A stretch of 40,100 bases of DNA from an uncultured Bacilli bacterium (lineage in GTDB: Bacteria > Bacillota_I > Bacilli_A > RF39 > UBA660), in assembly GCA_910589335.1 (NCBI GenBank), contig CAJUTW010000009.1, positions 1 through 40,100 on the forward strand. Reading direction: 5' to 3'. The position numbers were made by a program, and so were the translations under genes. The notes beneath the pieces are model-generated. The model searched no databases. It saw only the letters and a list, made by a program, of their open reading frames with translations, and was not told the DNA's origin. Of the stretch, positions 18,975 through 27,801 are shown piece by piece. Position 1 is the first letter of the stretch. The number at the start of each line of letters is the position of its first letter.

Positions 18975-19002
18975 ATTATAACATATTTTTTAAAATTTTC
19001 AA
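18975..19002 (-). promoter_or_regulatory. Promoter for the giant protease gene
   Basis: Minus strand: -35 TTGAAA at 19002-18997, 16 bp, -10 TATAAT at 18980-18975 with an extended TG, about 33 bp before the ATG. A GAGGGGG ribosome site follows. This is one of the best promoter matches in the window. Confidence 0.75.
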
Positions 19003-19011
19003 GTCTTAATT

Positions 19012-19039
19012 AAAAAAAGTTAGTAAATTCACTACTAAC
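19012..19039 (-). terminator. Terminator after the GH13/459-aa operon
   Basis: The stem GTTAGTA/TACTAAC (19019-19025 with 19033-19039) has a 7-nt loop and seven U on the minus strand. It isolates the giant gene from the upstream operon. Confidence 0.75.
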
Positions 19040-19057
19040 CTTTTATTTACATATTTA

Positions 19058-20437
19058 TTATTTTTTCGAGTAATTATCATTTTCAAAAACTTGGTCTATT
19101 TTACACATATTAAAAAATTTTAATAATCTGTTCAAAGCATATAATTGCTCTGTAACAGTATCTGCTTGATAAAACAATTTTATATCTTCTTCTAAACTTT
19201 TAATATCATTAAATTCATAATTATTATATTCCTCATTATTATAAAAATTGTCAATAAATTTTACTATTCTTTTAAATAAAATACTTATTTCTGGAGTAAG
19301 TTTTTTTCTATCTTCTCTAAATTTCTCAGACCTAACTTTAAAACTTTTATTTGATAAAATATTAAATTCATTAATCGCATCTAACAAATTATTAGCACCA
19401 ATTGATTCTATTAACTTATTAGATGTACTACTATCTTCTATAGCTCTCATATTTATTAATTCTGTATTACTTGAAAATTTATTTTTTAAAAAAACTAAGA
19501 ATTCATTAATACTTTGATTAAATTCATTATTTTGATCATCAAAATAACTAGAAAAATGTCCTCCAGAAGCACTTAACTTCCCTCCATGACTTTTGTTATA
19601 TAACAATCCATTACTTAAAGCTAAATTTTTAATACTATTTTCTAATATTTCATTGATTTCATTATCATAAAAAGCATATTTATTACCAATTTTTGATGGT
19701 AAAACACCAATCTGACTTAAAATCATATTTATAGCTAAATATTCTTCACCTTTATAAATAATAATCTTACGTTTAGATAATTGTTCTCTTAAAACAGGAT
19801 CATGCATCAACTTTTGATACTTACTCTCATTTATTAAAATAATTGCATTTTTAGAAATTGCCAAATTTTCATGAGAAACATCTAAATACGCATCATGATA
19901 TGCTACTGAATATGCATATCCAGAATTTAAAAAATTATCAATCTCATCAATAATAGTAAAATCTCTATCATTACTTACTAAATTATAATCCCCTGTCACA
20001 TCTAAAGGAGTATTAATAGTAAAATGCTTAGTAGAACGATATTTTACTGGTAAATATACTGCTCCAATATCTTTATCAATATCAGACATTAAATTATTCA
20101 ATTTATCATTAGCAATTGGAATATTAATACCATTAAATTGTGATTTTATTTTATATTTATCTAAAGCTAATTTAACTCTTAACTCATTTGATAATGCAAA
20201 AACAACTTTTTCAATATTAGTATTTCTCGATGCAACAGTCCATTCCCAATCAACAGGAAAAAAATTATCTGTTCTAATTATCATAAATTTATCTATTTTT
20301 TTATCTTTTTTAGCTTTTTCTATCAATATTTTAATATTATGTTTAAATCGCTCTAAAGAATTAGCATTCGTTGTATCTAAATAACCATCATTTTCTATTT
20401 TCAAAATTGCATTTTTAAAAGCATTATTATATTCCAT
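19058..20437 (-). CDS. Unrecognised 459-aa cytoplasmic protein
   Basis: I do not recognise this family. There is no signal peptide or TM segment and the protein looks soluble and mixed alpha/beta. Segments that may be conserved: KFMIIRTDNFFPVDWEWTVA (about 50-69), AYSVAYHDAYLDVSHENLAI (about 174-193), and a Gly/Ser/His-rich stretch HGGKLSASGGHFSSYFDD (about 289-306), which could be a ligand or phosphate loop. The C-terminal 100 residues are helical and charged. I chose the ATG at 20437: GAGGTG lies 8 nt upstream, whereas the in-frame TTG two codons earlier would be only 2 nt from it. It lies 52 bp after the GH13 gene with no terminator between, so it is probably co-transcribed with it; a role in glucan metabolism is only a guess. 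Confidence 0.75.
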   Translation of the reverse strand: MEYNNAFKNAILKIENDGYLDTTNANSLERFKHNIKILIEKAKKDKKIDKFMIIRTDNFFPVDWEWTVASRNTNIEKVVFALSNELRVKLALDKYKIKSQFNGINIPIANDKLNNLMSDIDKDIGAVYLPVKYRSTKHFTINTPLDVTGDYNLVSNDRDFTIIDEIDNFLNSGYAYSVAYHDAYLDVSHENLAISKNAIILINESKYQKLMHDPVLREQLSKRKIIIYKGEEYLAINMILSQIGVLPSKIGNKYAFYDNEINEILENSIKNLALSNGLLYNKSHGGKLSASGGHFSSYFDDQNNEFNQSINEFLVFLKNKFSSNTELINMRAIEDSSTSNKLIESIGANNLLDAINEFNILSNKSFKVRSEKFREDRKKLTPEISILFKRIVKFIDNFYNNEEYNNYEFNDIKSLEEDIKLFYQADTVTEQLYALNRLLKFFNMCKIDQVFENDNYSKK

Positions 20438-20489
20438 AAACAATACACCTCTTTTATTGTAGAAACAACACTACTAATTTCTTATTTAA

Positions 20490-22346
20490 TTATTTCTTTA
20501 TAGCTATCGCTCCAAATGGTCCTAAATAATCAATATCCGATTTTTTTAAAGTATAAACCTTACTATAATTTTTATATTCATGAGGAATTAATATATCAAC
20601 ATCTTTATCCGTTTTATTAACACCAACTAACAGTTTTTCTTCATTAGTAGCTCTTTCAAACATTAAATAATCACTATTTATATCTAATATATTAAAATCA
20701 GCCTCTTCTAAAAAACTTTCAATTCTTCTAATCTTTCCAATATTTCGAAAAAATCTCAATAATTTTTTATCCATATAATTCCAATTAAAAGGTTTTCTAT
20801 TAGCAAGATTTCCCATACCTTGTAAACCAATCTCATCTCCGTAAAATATTGAAAAAATTCCTGGCATCAAATTAAGTGCAAAACAATAAGCCTCATATAT
20901 ATCTCGCCCTTTTTGATATTCATCTTTTGATAACACAAAATCCTTTTGCCAATCTAAATCATTATTAATTAAATTCCATACCCATTCACTATCTTTAGAA
21001 AAACAATTACTAGAAAGAATATTTAATAATCTTGAAATATCATGTGTTGAAGTAAAATTCATTAAAGCATTTCTTGTATCTATTGGATACTCATTCTTTA
21101 TTTCTTTAATTGTTTTTGCAAGTTTTTCAATATCATTATATTTAAAATATCTAATTAAAGCATCAACAAGTAAATAATTCATTACCGAATCCATTCCTTT
21201 TCCAGACTCTATATAACCTCTTCCCATACGCATTGGATTCTTCCAAACTTCTCCTAAAATGAATCCATCTTCTTTATTTCGTTTAACTGCTTTTCTAATT
21301 AACTCAATAAATTCATCACTTAACTCATCTGCAACATCTAATCTTAATCCATCAATTCCAAGACTAAACCATTTATCAATAACTCCACCTTCACCAGTTA
21401 TAAACTTTTTCCATTCTATAGAATTACCATCACAAACAGGTAAATTTCTCATTCCCCACCAATATTCAAAATCCATTTTACCATTTTCTAAATGCTTCCT
21501 ATAAAAATTTGAATATTTTGAATTAACACTCTGAAAAGCACCCAAATTTTCAAACGTTCCGAATTCATTAAAATAAACACTATCATTTCCAGTATGATTA
21601 AATACCGCATCTAAAATAATTTTCATACCTTTTTTATGAGCTGCTTCACACAAACTTTTTAAATCAGCATTACACCCCACATAAGGATCAACATTTAAAT
21701 AATCAGCCGTATCATAACGATGGTTAGATTGACTACGTACTATAGGACTTAAATATATAATACTAGCTCCAAGAGAATATATATAATCCAGTGAATTCTC
21801 AATTCCTTTTAAATCCCCACCATAAAAATCATTATTCCATATACCATTTTCATCAGGACCAATTATCATTTTTTCTAAAAAAGATTTATGAATAATTCTA
21901 TTAGGCATTTCTTCCATTTTCTTAGTACTACATCTTCTATATCTATCAACAAATATATGATACATCGTTTTACCCTTTGCCCATTTTGGTACCGAAAAAT
22001 TTACACTTAATTTTCCCATATCATCTATAGATAAATTATCAATATCTCTAACTTTATTATTAATTATAACTTTCATATTACCATAAATCTTACAATTAAA
22101 ATAGTAATAATATAATGCCTTCGTTTCTAACAGAACTTCTCCAGTAAAAATAGCATTTACATCATTATTTTCCTTATGTCTTAAAGGAAATGTATATAAA
22201 TTATTTTCACTTTTCACTATAAAATTAACATCATCATACCAACCATAATCTAATGGTACTTCTAAAGTTATAAAGTATTTTACAAAATCTTCAAAATTTT
22301 CAATTTCTTCTATACTATGTTTTGTCGCGTAATCAGTATAAATCAT
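20490..22346 (-). CDS. GH13 alpha-glucan hydrolase (neopullulanase/cyclomaltodextrinase-like)
   Basis: 618 aa, without a signal peptide, so an intracellular enzyme acting on maltodextrins or cyclodextrins taken into the cell. An N-terminal beta-sandwich of about 120 residues (CBM34-like) precedes the (beta/alpha)8 barrel. Signatures: FYGGDLKGI (174-182), NHRYDTADYLNVDPYVG (208-224, as in the GH13_20 group), region I DAVFNHTG (246-253), region II GLRLDVADE (333-341, nucleophile D337), region III ILGEVW (363-368, acid/base E366) and region IV TSTHD (432-436, D436). All three catalytic acids are present. The C-terminal domain is short. It has its own promoter (22395-22422) and is followed by the 459-aa gene in the same operon. 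Exact specificity cannot be told from sequence. Confidence 0.92.
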   Translation of the reverse strand: MIYTDYATKHSIEEIENFEDFVKYFITLEVPLDYGWYDDVNFIVKSENNLYTFPLRHKENNDVNAIFTGEVLLETKALYYYYFNCKIYGNMKVIINNKVRDIDNLSIDDMGKLSVNFSVPKWAKGKTMYHIFVDRYRRCSTKKMEEMPNRIIHKSFLEKMIIGPDENGIWNNDFYGGDLKGIENSLDYIYSLGASIIYLSPIVRSQSNHRYDTADYLNVDPYVGCNADLKSLCEAAHKKGMKIILDAVFNHTGNDSVYFNEFGTFENLGAFQSVNSKYSNFYRKHLENGKMDFEYWWGMRNLPVCDGNSIEWKKFITGEGGVIDKWFSLGIDGLRLDVADELSDEFIELIRKAVKRNKEDGFILGEVWKNPMRMGRGYIESGKGMDSVMNYLLVDALIRYFKYNDIEKLAKTIKEIKNEYPIDTRNALMNFTSTHDISRLLNILSSNCFSKDSEWVWNLINNDLDWQKDFVLSKDEYQKGRDIYEAYCFALNLMPGIFSIFYGDEIGLQGMGNLANRKPFNWNYMDKKLLRFFRNIGKIRRIESFLEEADFNILDINSDYLMFERATNEEKLLVGVNKTDKDVDILIPHEYKNYSKVYTLKKSDIDYLGPFGAIAIKK

Positions 22347-22394
22347 ATAATAACATCCTTCTTATATAATTAACCCTAATCTATTCTTAAATTA

Positions 22395-22422
22395 AGTATA
22401 CTAAAAATTAAAAAGATTTCAA
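22395..22422 (-). promoter_or_regulatory. Promoter for the GH13 operon
   Basis: Minus strand: -35 TTGAAA at 22422-22417, 16 bp, -10 TATACT at 22400-22395, 48 bp upstream of the ATG. No catabolite-response or operator palindrome was spotted between it and the gene. Confidence 0.6.
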
Positions 22423-22423
22423 A

Positions 22424-22448
22424 GAAAAAACACTTATCTTGTAAGTAT
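22424..22448 (-). terminator. Terminator after rsmA
   Basis: The stem ATACTTA/TAAGTGT (one G-U pair) with loop CAAGA is followed by a U-run on the minus strand. A run of T on the other side makes it look bidirectional. Confidence 0.6.
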
Positions 22449-22525
22449 TTTTTTATATTACTATTTAATACAAATTCATATCTAGATAAAAATCTAAGAT
22501 TAAGTATCTCCTTTTGTAATAATAA

Positions 22526-23329
22526 TTATTTATTATATAAAGCATTTGCTATATCAACAAATACACAAACATCCAAATTCTCAGCTCTTACACTTAAATC
22601 ATATCCATAATTCTTTAATATTTCTAATATTACATCTAAATTATAATTCTTCAAGTTATTTTTTATATTTTTTCTTTTAAATTGAAAACTATCTCTAACA
22701 ACCTTTTCAAAAAATTTAAAATCTTTAAGTTCTAATCTTTCTTTTTTAGGAGAAAAAGAAACTATCAAACTATCTACATTTGGTTCTGGAACAAATTGTT
22801 TTCTAGATACAAGAAATTCTTTTTTAACATCATAAAAATAATTTAATAATACAGTTATAGAACCATATTCTTTACTTCCTGATGTTGTTGAAAATCTTTC
22901 TCCAACTTCTTTTTGAACCATCATAACAATTTTTTCAAATTTCAAATTACTATTAATTAATTTTAAAATAATTGGTGTTGTTATATAGTAAGGAACATTA
23001 CTCACAAAAAATATTTTTTTATAATCATATTTCTCTACATCAGAACAAATATCAGCATCTAAAAAATCTTCAAATAATATATCAACATTATCTAGATTTT
23101 CTAATCTCTTAGAAAGTTCTAACTCCAATTCTTTATCTATTTCATAAGCTAAAACATTTTTTGCAACAAGAGCAAGTTCTCTAGTCATAATAGCTCCACC
23201 TGGTCCTACTTCAATAACTAAAGAATCATTTGTTACTCCACTAACATTTACAATTCGTTTAACTATATTTTTATCTTTTAAAAAATTTTGTCCAAACTTT
23301 TTTTTAAATTTAACATCATATTTTTCCAT
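22526..23329 (-). CDS. rsmA: 16S rRNA dimethyladenosine transferase RsmA (KsgA)
   Basis: 267 aa. Dimethylates the two adjacent adenines near the 3' end of 16S rRNA (A1518 and A1519 in E. coli numbering), a late check on 30S assembly. Signatures: KKFGQNFLKDKNIV near the N-terminus, the SAM-binding motif VIEVGPGGAIMTREL, the acidic-loop motif LFEDFLDAD, and the catalytic N-x-P-Y-Y motif in SNVPYYITTP. I start at the ATG at 23329. An in-frame ATG ten codons earlier has no ribosome site, while AGGAG lies 13 nt before 23329, a slightly long spacing. In Bacillus the next gene is yabG; here it is a foreign-looking operon. Confidence 0.96.
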   Translation of the reverse strand: MEKYDVKFKKKFGQNFLKDKNIVKRIVNVSGVTNDSLVIEVGPGGAIMTRELALVAKNVLAYEIDKELELELSKRLENLDNVDILFEDFLDADICSDVEKYDYKKIFFVSNVPYYITTPIILKLINSNLKFEKIVMMVQKEVGERFSTTSGSKEYGSITVLLNYFYDVKKEFLVSRKQFVPEPNVDSLIVSFSPKKERLELKDFKFFEKVVRDSFQFKRKNIKNNLKNYNLDVILEILKNYGYDLSVRAENLDVCVFVDIANALYNK

Positions 23330-23381
23330 ATTATCACCAATGCTCCTATTATAAATCATCTTAAAAAAAAAGAAAAGTAAA

Positions 23382-24017
23382 TTAAATTATTTCTACTTTC
23401 TTTGACATCATTTTAGCAATTCTAATTAAATCATATACAATAACTATCAATGTTGGTATTAAAATACATAAAAAGAAGTTACTAGGTTTTGATAAAAAAC
23501 TATGAATATAACCTATTTTAGGAATTTTTAATACCACTTTACCATAGATAGCATCATTAGAAACAGTAGTAGGATCACTAATAGAATTATTATCTCCTTT
23601 TGTTGTATAAAAAATATCATTTCCTGTTCCAAATCCCTTATCAATAATTCTATGAGTTATTTTTAATCCTTTATAATTAATATCTGATGACAAAAAAGTA
23701 ATTATATCACCTATACTATAATCTTCATCATTTCTTTTAACAACTACAGCATCATTTATTTTTATAGTTGGAACCATACTAGGAGAAACAATAATATAGG
23801 CATTAAATAATGGATTTTTAGTTTTTCCATTTTTAGCATTTACAAATATATCTACACAATAAACTAAAAATAATATACCCAAAATTATAAAAAAACCAAT
23901 AACTGCTATAAAAAAAGCACGAGCAACAAAATGAATCAAATATTTTGTATCATGTAATAAATTCTTTTCTTCTTTAAGATTTTCTTCATTTTCTAAAGAA
24001 AGAATTTCAACATCCAT
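23382..24017 (-). CDS. sipW: Signal peptidase I, SipW (ER-type)
   Basis: 211 aa. Removes signal peptides from a small set of exported proteins, in Bacillus the TasA/TapA matrix proteins. The N-terminal TM is about 32-55. The catalytic Ser is in VSPSM (S80), and the base is His rather than Lys in ITHRII (H122), the mark of the ER/SipW type (S26B). The conserved Asp is in TTKGDNNS (D142). A second TM lies at about 181-198, then a basic tail. It follows two membrane-anchored extracellular proteins, its likely substrates or partners. It stands where rnmV is usually found between tatD and rsmA. Confidence 0.92.
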   Translation of the reverse strand: MDVEILSLENEENLKEEKNLLHDTKYLIHFVARAFFIAVIGFFIILGILFLVYCVDIFVNAKNGKTKNPLFNAYIIVSPSMVPTIKINDAVVVKRNDEDYSIGDIITFLSSDINYKGLKITHRIIDKGFGTGNDIFYTTKGDNNSISDPTTVSNDAIYGKVVLKIPKIGYIHSFLSKPSNFFLCILIPTLIVIVYDLIRIAKMMSKKVEII

Positions 24018-24089
24018 TTTATCACTCCTTAACTATAACTATATATAATATTATAATACTCATAAAAGTAAAAAACTATAATTATTATT

Positions 24090-24120
24090 AAAAAAATAGA
24101 AACTTTACATTGTTTCTATT
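24090..24120 (-). terminator. Terminator between the 202-aa gene and sipW
   Basis: The perfect 9-bp stem AATAGAAAC/GTTTCTATT with an 8-nt loop and U-run on the minus strand. The stem covers the stop codon of the upstream gene. Some read-through into sipW is likely, because no strong separate promoter was found (only a TATAAT without a -35 near 24040). Confidence 0.7.
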
Positions 24121-24724
24121 TTGCCTTACCTACTACATCTATTTCTACACTATAATTACCATTTTGCATTAGACTATTTTCTGATAACCACATTCTCAAT
24201 CTATAATTTTCAACACTACTTTTATTTTTTTTAACCTTTGTTAAAACCATATTCCCTTTTGGTGTTCCAATGGCACTTTCTTTATTAGTAGCTTTAAAAT
24301 TACTAGGAGCTAATATTTTTGTATATGTTCCACTTTCTTCTTTTTCTAAATAAATTCTAATATCTTCATCAGATATTGTTGAATCTTTAATAATCTTTTT
24401 TGCACTTATTTCATATTCAACATTTTTAGCTTTATCTAAATCAACTTTAATTGAAAAATCAAAATACTGACCATCTAAATCAGATACAGCCCCTAAAGCA
24501 TCAGTAGTTGGTAAAGCATTTATAATACTTAATCCTTTTACATTACTTGAATAATTTAATGTAACATTCCCTCCATGCTTTTTTTCTTCTACAACTTTTT
24601 TATCTTTTTTAGAAAAAATAAAAAATCCCATTGCAACAATAATTATTATTATTAAACTAAAACCACCAAAAACATACCAAAAAGACTTTGATAATTCATT
24701 ATCCCCTTTTATTTCTTTATTCAT
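24116..24724 (-). CDS. Membrane-anchored extracellular protein B, SipW-linked
   Basis: 202 aa. Short cytoplasmic N-terminus, one TM (about 15-38), a basic stretch, then a beta-rich outside domain. It is a distant paralogue of the next gene: both have L-P-(T/V)-(T/S)-D near the start of the outside domain, an acidic YEI segment, I-S---I--YL, and a C-terminal RLRMWLS/KLRIWVS motif. I do not recognise the family with certainty. The pairing with SipW suggests a TasA/camelysin-like fibre or matrix protein, but the usual SipW signal-peptide pattern is not obvious and the protein may stay anchored. GGAGG precedes the ATG. Confidence 0.8.
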   Translation of the reverse strand: MNKEIKGDNELSKSFWYVFGGFSLIIIIIVAMGFFIFSKKDKKVVEEKKHGGNVTLNYSSNVKGLSIINALPTTDALGAVSDLDGQYFDFSIKVDLDKAKNVEYEISAKKIIKDSTISDEDIRIYLEKEESGTYTKILAPSNFKATNKESAIGTPKGNMVLTKVKKNKSSVENYRLRMWLSENSLMQNGNYSVEIDVVGKAK

Positions 24725-24732
24725 ACATCCTC

Positions 24733-25314
24733 CTAAATAGCTCTAACATTAATACTAAAACTAAATTGCTCGTTTTCTTTAGAAATAGCATACGAGTCAG
24801 ACACCCATATTCTAAGCTTAAATTTTAATTTAGAATTAGCATTAATTTTTCCCCTATATAATAATTTCCCATTAGCTTTATCATTTAAAATTACTAAATT
24901 AGAAAATACTGGAATCAAATTTTTTTCAAAACCGTCCAAAGGAATATTATTATGATCTGTTAAATACATCTTAATAAATTTTTCCGATATTTCTTTTTCT
25001 TTAACTTTATTTTTTACTAAATATATTTCATATTCATTTTCGATTTCAGAATTATTTTCAATAGAAAATTCATTATAGCCTTGAACACCATCAGCAACTC
25101 CATATCCATCATAACTTTTACCTATTTTATCTGAAACAGGCAAAGTGTTATTTAAATATAAAGCTCCATCATTCAAAAATTCAATTTTTAATTCATTTTC
25201 ATTATGTGATTCTTCTTTTCGAAAACTACCTAAAAGAAAAAAAAATGAAAAAGAAAACAAGATTATTATTATAATTATAGCTAAATACAACTGTTTTTTA
25301 TTAGCTTTTATCAT
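24733..25314 (-). CDS. Membrane-anchored extracellular protein A, SipW-linked
   Basis: 193 aa. Basic N-terminus and one strong TM/signal segment (about 8-29), then an outside domain of about 160 residues predicted as beta sheet. It is similar in plan to protein B: NNTLPVSDKIG, FSIENNSEIENEYEIYL, ISEKFIKMYLTD, and a late LRIWVSDSY. It lies 8 bp before protein B and 43 bp after tatD with a good GGAGG site, so tatD-A-B are co-transcribed. Function unknown; see protein B for the TasA-like suggestion and its limits. Confidence 0.8.
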   Translation of the reverse strand: MIKANKKQLYLAIIIIIILFSFSFFFLLGSFRKEESHNENELKIEFLNDGALYLNNTLPVSDKIGKSYDGYGVADGVQGYNEFSIENNSEIENEYEIYLVKNKVKEKEISEKFIKMYLTDHNNIPLDGFEKNLIPVFSNLVILNDKANGKLLYRGKINANSKLKFKLRIWVSDSYAISKENEQFSFSINVRAI

Positions 25315-25357
25315 ATATCCTCCAACCCACTATTCTTACTATAAGATATCATAAAAT

Positions 25358-26119
25358 TTATTTTAAGTCAAACATATCAAATGCATTCTCAGTAGTAATA
25401 CTAGCAACATCATCTAGTGAAATATTTAAAATTTCAGAAATTCTCTCAGCTATGAAAGGAATATACTTTGAACTATTAATTTTTCCTCTAAAAGGAACAG
25501 GAGCAAGATAAGGACTATCAGTTTCTAAAAGAATATTATTTATCCCAATTTCTTCAACTACTTTATATAAATTACTATTTTTAAAAGTTACAACTCCACC
25601 AATTCCAATTTTATATCCCATTTCAATATAAATTCTTGCTGTTTCAATACTACCACTAAAACAGTGAATATCTCCACTAACCTCAGGAAATTCCCTCAAG
25701 ATATTAATTGTATCTTCAGTTGCATCACGACTGTGAATTACAACTGGTAACTGATATTTAGAAGCTAAACTCATTTGTTTTCTAAATAAATTTTTCTGTA
25801 GATCAATATCTTCCTTTCCATAATGATAATCTAAACCGATTTCCCCTATACCAACAATTTTCAAATCATTAGAAGAAATTAAATTTTCTAACTTTTCTAA
25901 ATCAGAATCAGTAGTAATAGTAGCTTCACTAGGATGATATCCAAGTGTCAAATAAATATCACTATAATTTTTACTAAGTTCAATAGACTCATCAATTGAT
26001 GCTCTATCACATCCTGAAATAATTATTTTAGAAATACCTTTCTCCTTATTTTCTTTTAGTATAAAATCAATATCTTCATAATCTTCTTTTGACAAATGAC
26101 AATGTGTATCAATAAACAT
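25358..26119 (-). CDS. tatD: TatD-family metal-dependent deoxyribonuclease
   Basis: 253 aa (YabD in Bacillus). A TIM-barrel hydrolase with DNase/exonuclease activity in studied members. All metal ligands are in place: H6 and H8 in DTHCHLS, E93 in GEIGLDYHYG, H129 in VIHSRDAT, H152 in HCFSGS and D201 in LETDSPYLAP. Its position directly after metG is as in Bacillus. A terminator separates it from metG, and a likely promoter (26144-26173) lies in between. Confidence 0.96.
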   Translation of the reverse strand: MFIDTHCHLSKEDYEDIDFILKENKEKGISKIIISGCDRASIDESIELSKNYSDIYLTLGYHPSEATITTDSDLEKLENLISSNDLKIVGIGEIGLDYHYGKEDIDLQKNLFRKQMSLASKYQLPVVIHSRDATEDTINILREFPEVSGDIHCFSGSIETARIYIEMGYKIGIGGVVTFKNSNLYKVVEEIGINNILLETDSPYLAPVPFRGKINSSKYIPFIAERISEILNISLDDVASITTENAFDMFDLK

Positions 26120-26143
26120 TTATTTCCCTTCTTTCACAATTCA

Positions 26144-26173
26144 ATTATATAACAAAATTACAATACCTATAAA
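26144..26173 (-). promoter_or_regulatory. Likely promoter for tatD
   Basis: Minus strand: -35 TTTATA at 26173-26168, 18 bp, -10 TATAAT at 26149-26144, about 25 bp from the ATG. The -35 match is weak. Confidence 0.4.
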
Positions 26174-26210
26174 AATTATTTAAAAAAAGCATCGTAAAAC
26201 AATAAATTAC

Positions 26211-26235
26211 AAAAACCTCTGACAAAATCAGAGGT
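26211..26235 (-). terminator. Terminator after metG
   Basis: The stem ACCTCTGA/TCAGAGGT (26215-26222 with 26228-26235) with a 5-nt loop is followed by five U on the minus strand. It is the strongest stem of its kind in the window. Confidence 0.85.
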
Positions 26236-26263
26236 ATCAACAATCTATAAAGTATAATTTTTT

Positions 26264-27784
26264 CTATTTGTTAATTTCAATTCTCATAAATAAAGCAGAT
26301 GGTTTTCCAAGTTCATATTTTGAATCATCTACAAAACTAAATGTCTTATCAGAATTATTAATTTGTTCTAATATTTTACTACTAGTCTCAGGCATAAAAG
26401 GTTCTAAGAAAACAGCACAAACTCTAATAGATTCGACTAAATTATAAATAACTGTCTCTAATCTATCATGCAGAGCATCATCTTTAGCTAACACCCAAGG
26501 AGTAGTTTCATCAATATATTTATTACTTGCACGAAGTAAATTAAATATTTCTCCTATTGCATCAGCAACTTGTAATTTATCCATTTTATTAGTAACTTTC
26601 GCTTTTAAAGAATTAATACTATTTAAAAATTCTTCATCTAATAACTCATTAACCTTTTTATTTGAAACTTTACCATCAAAATACTTATTCCCCATAGAAA
26701 TAGTTCTTTGCACTAAATTGCCAAGAATGTTAGCAAGATCTCCATTAATTCTTTCAATTAATAAATCTCTTGTAAATACACCATCACTTGCAAAAGGAAT
26801 TTCATGTAAAAAATAATATCTAACTGCATCAACACCAAATTCCTTAACTAAATCATCAGCATAAACTACATTACCTTTTGACTTACTCATTTTACCATCA
26901 CTCATAATTACCCAAGGATGTCCAAAAACTTGTTTTGGTAAAGGTAAATCTAAACTCATTAAGAAACATGGCCAGTAAATTGTATGAAATCTAATAATAT
27001 CTTTACCAACTAAATGTAAATCAGCTGGCCACTTATATTTAAATTCATCACTTTCTTTTAAAACATCATAACCAATATTAGTTATATAATTTGTAAGAGC
27101 ATCAAGCCAAACATATACAACATGTTTAGAATCAAAATCAACTGGTATTCCCCATTTAAAAGAAGTACGAGAAACACATAAATCTTGTAAACCAGGTTTA
27201 ATGAAATTATTAAGCATCTCATTCTTTCTAGCAACTGGTTGAATAAACTCTGGATGAGATTCAATATATTTTTCTAATTGATTTTGATATTTACTAAGTT
27301 TAAAGAAATAAGCTTCTTCACATTTCTCTAAAACATCCCTACCACAATCAGGACACTTTCCATCCACAAGTTGTGATTCAGTCCAGAAAGACTCACAAGG
27401 GGTACAATACATTCCCTTATACTCAGACTTGTAAATATCTCCCTTATCATACATATATTTAAAAATATGTTGTACTACCTTTTCATGAGCTTCATCTGTT
27501 GTCCTAACAAACTTATCATAACTAGTATTAAGAATATCCCAAATATCTTTAATTTCACTAGCTCTATCATCTACAAATTTTTTAGGTGATACTCCTGCTT
27601 CATTAGCTTTAATTTCAATTTTTTCTCCATGTTCATCAGTACCAGTTTGAAAATATACATCATATCCTTGTAATCTTTTAAATCTTGCAATCGCATCAGC
27701 TAAAACTATTTCATAAGAATTTCCAATATGAGGTTTTCCTGAAGTATAAGCTATTGCAGTTGAAATATAATATTTTTCTTTCAT
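26264..27784 (-). CDS. metG: Methionyl-tRNA synthetase
   Basis: 506 aa. Charges tRNA(Met), including the initiator. Class I signatures: KPHIGNSYE (17-25, the HIGH-type motif) and KMSKS (298-302). The zinc knuckle has C127, C130, C144 and C147. The protein ends shortly after the anticodon-binding helical domain, so it lacks the C-terminal EMAP/Trbp111-like tRNA-binding domain found in the B. subtilis enzyme (about 660 aa). Expression is controlled by an upstream T-box leader with an AUG specifier. Confidence 0.98.
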   Translation of the reverse strand: MKEKYYISTAIAYTSGKPHIGNSYEIVLADAIARFKRLQGYDVYFQTGTDEHGEKIEIKANEAGVSPKKFVDDRASEIKDIWDILNTSYDKFVRTTDEAHEKVVQHIFKYMYDKGDIYKSEYKGMYCTPCESFWTESQLVDGKCPDCGRDVLEKCEEAYFFKLSKYQNQLEKYIESHPEFIQPVARKNEMLNNFIKPGLQDLCVSRTSFKWGIPVDFDSKHVVYVWLDALTNYITNIGYDVLKESDEFKYKWPADLHLVGKDIIRFHTIYWPCFLMSLDLPLPKQVFGHPWVIMSDGKMSKSKGNVVYADDLVKEFGVDAVRYYFLHEIPFASDGVFTRDLLIERINGDLANILGNLVQRTISMGNKYFDGKVSNKKVNELLDEEFLNSINSLKAKVTNKMDKLQVADAIGEIFNLLRASNKYIDETTPWVLAKDDALHDRLETVIYNLVESIRVCAVFLEPFMPETSSKILEQINNSDKTFSFVDDSKYELGKPSALFMRIEINK

Positions 27785-27801
27785 TTTATCATCTTCCTTT
27801 C

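Noticed and set aside
20441..20443. TTG start for the 459-aa gene
   Set aside because: It is only 2 nt from GAGGTG; the ATG at 20437 has proper spacing.
23357..23359. Upstream ATG for rsmA
   Set aside because: It has no ribosome site; the AGGAG lies after it and serves the ATG at 23329.
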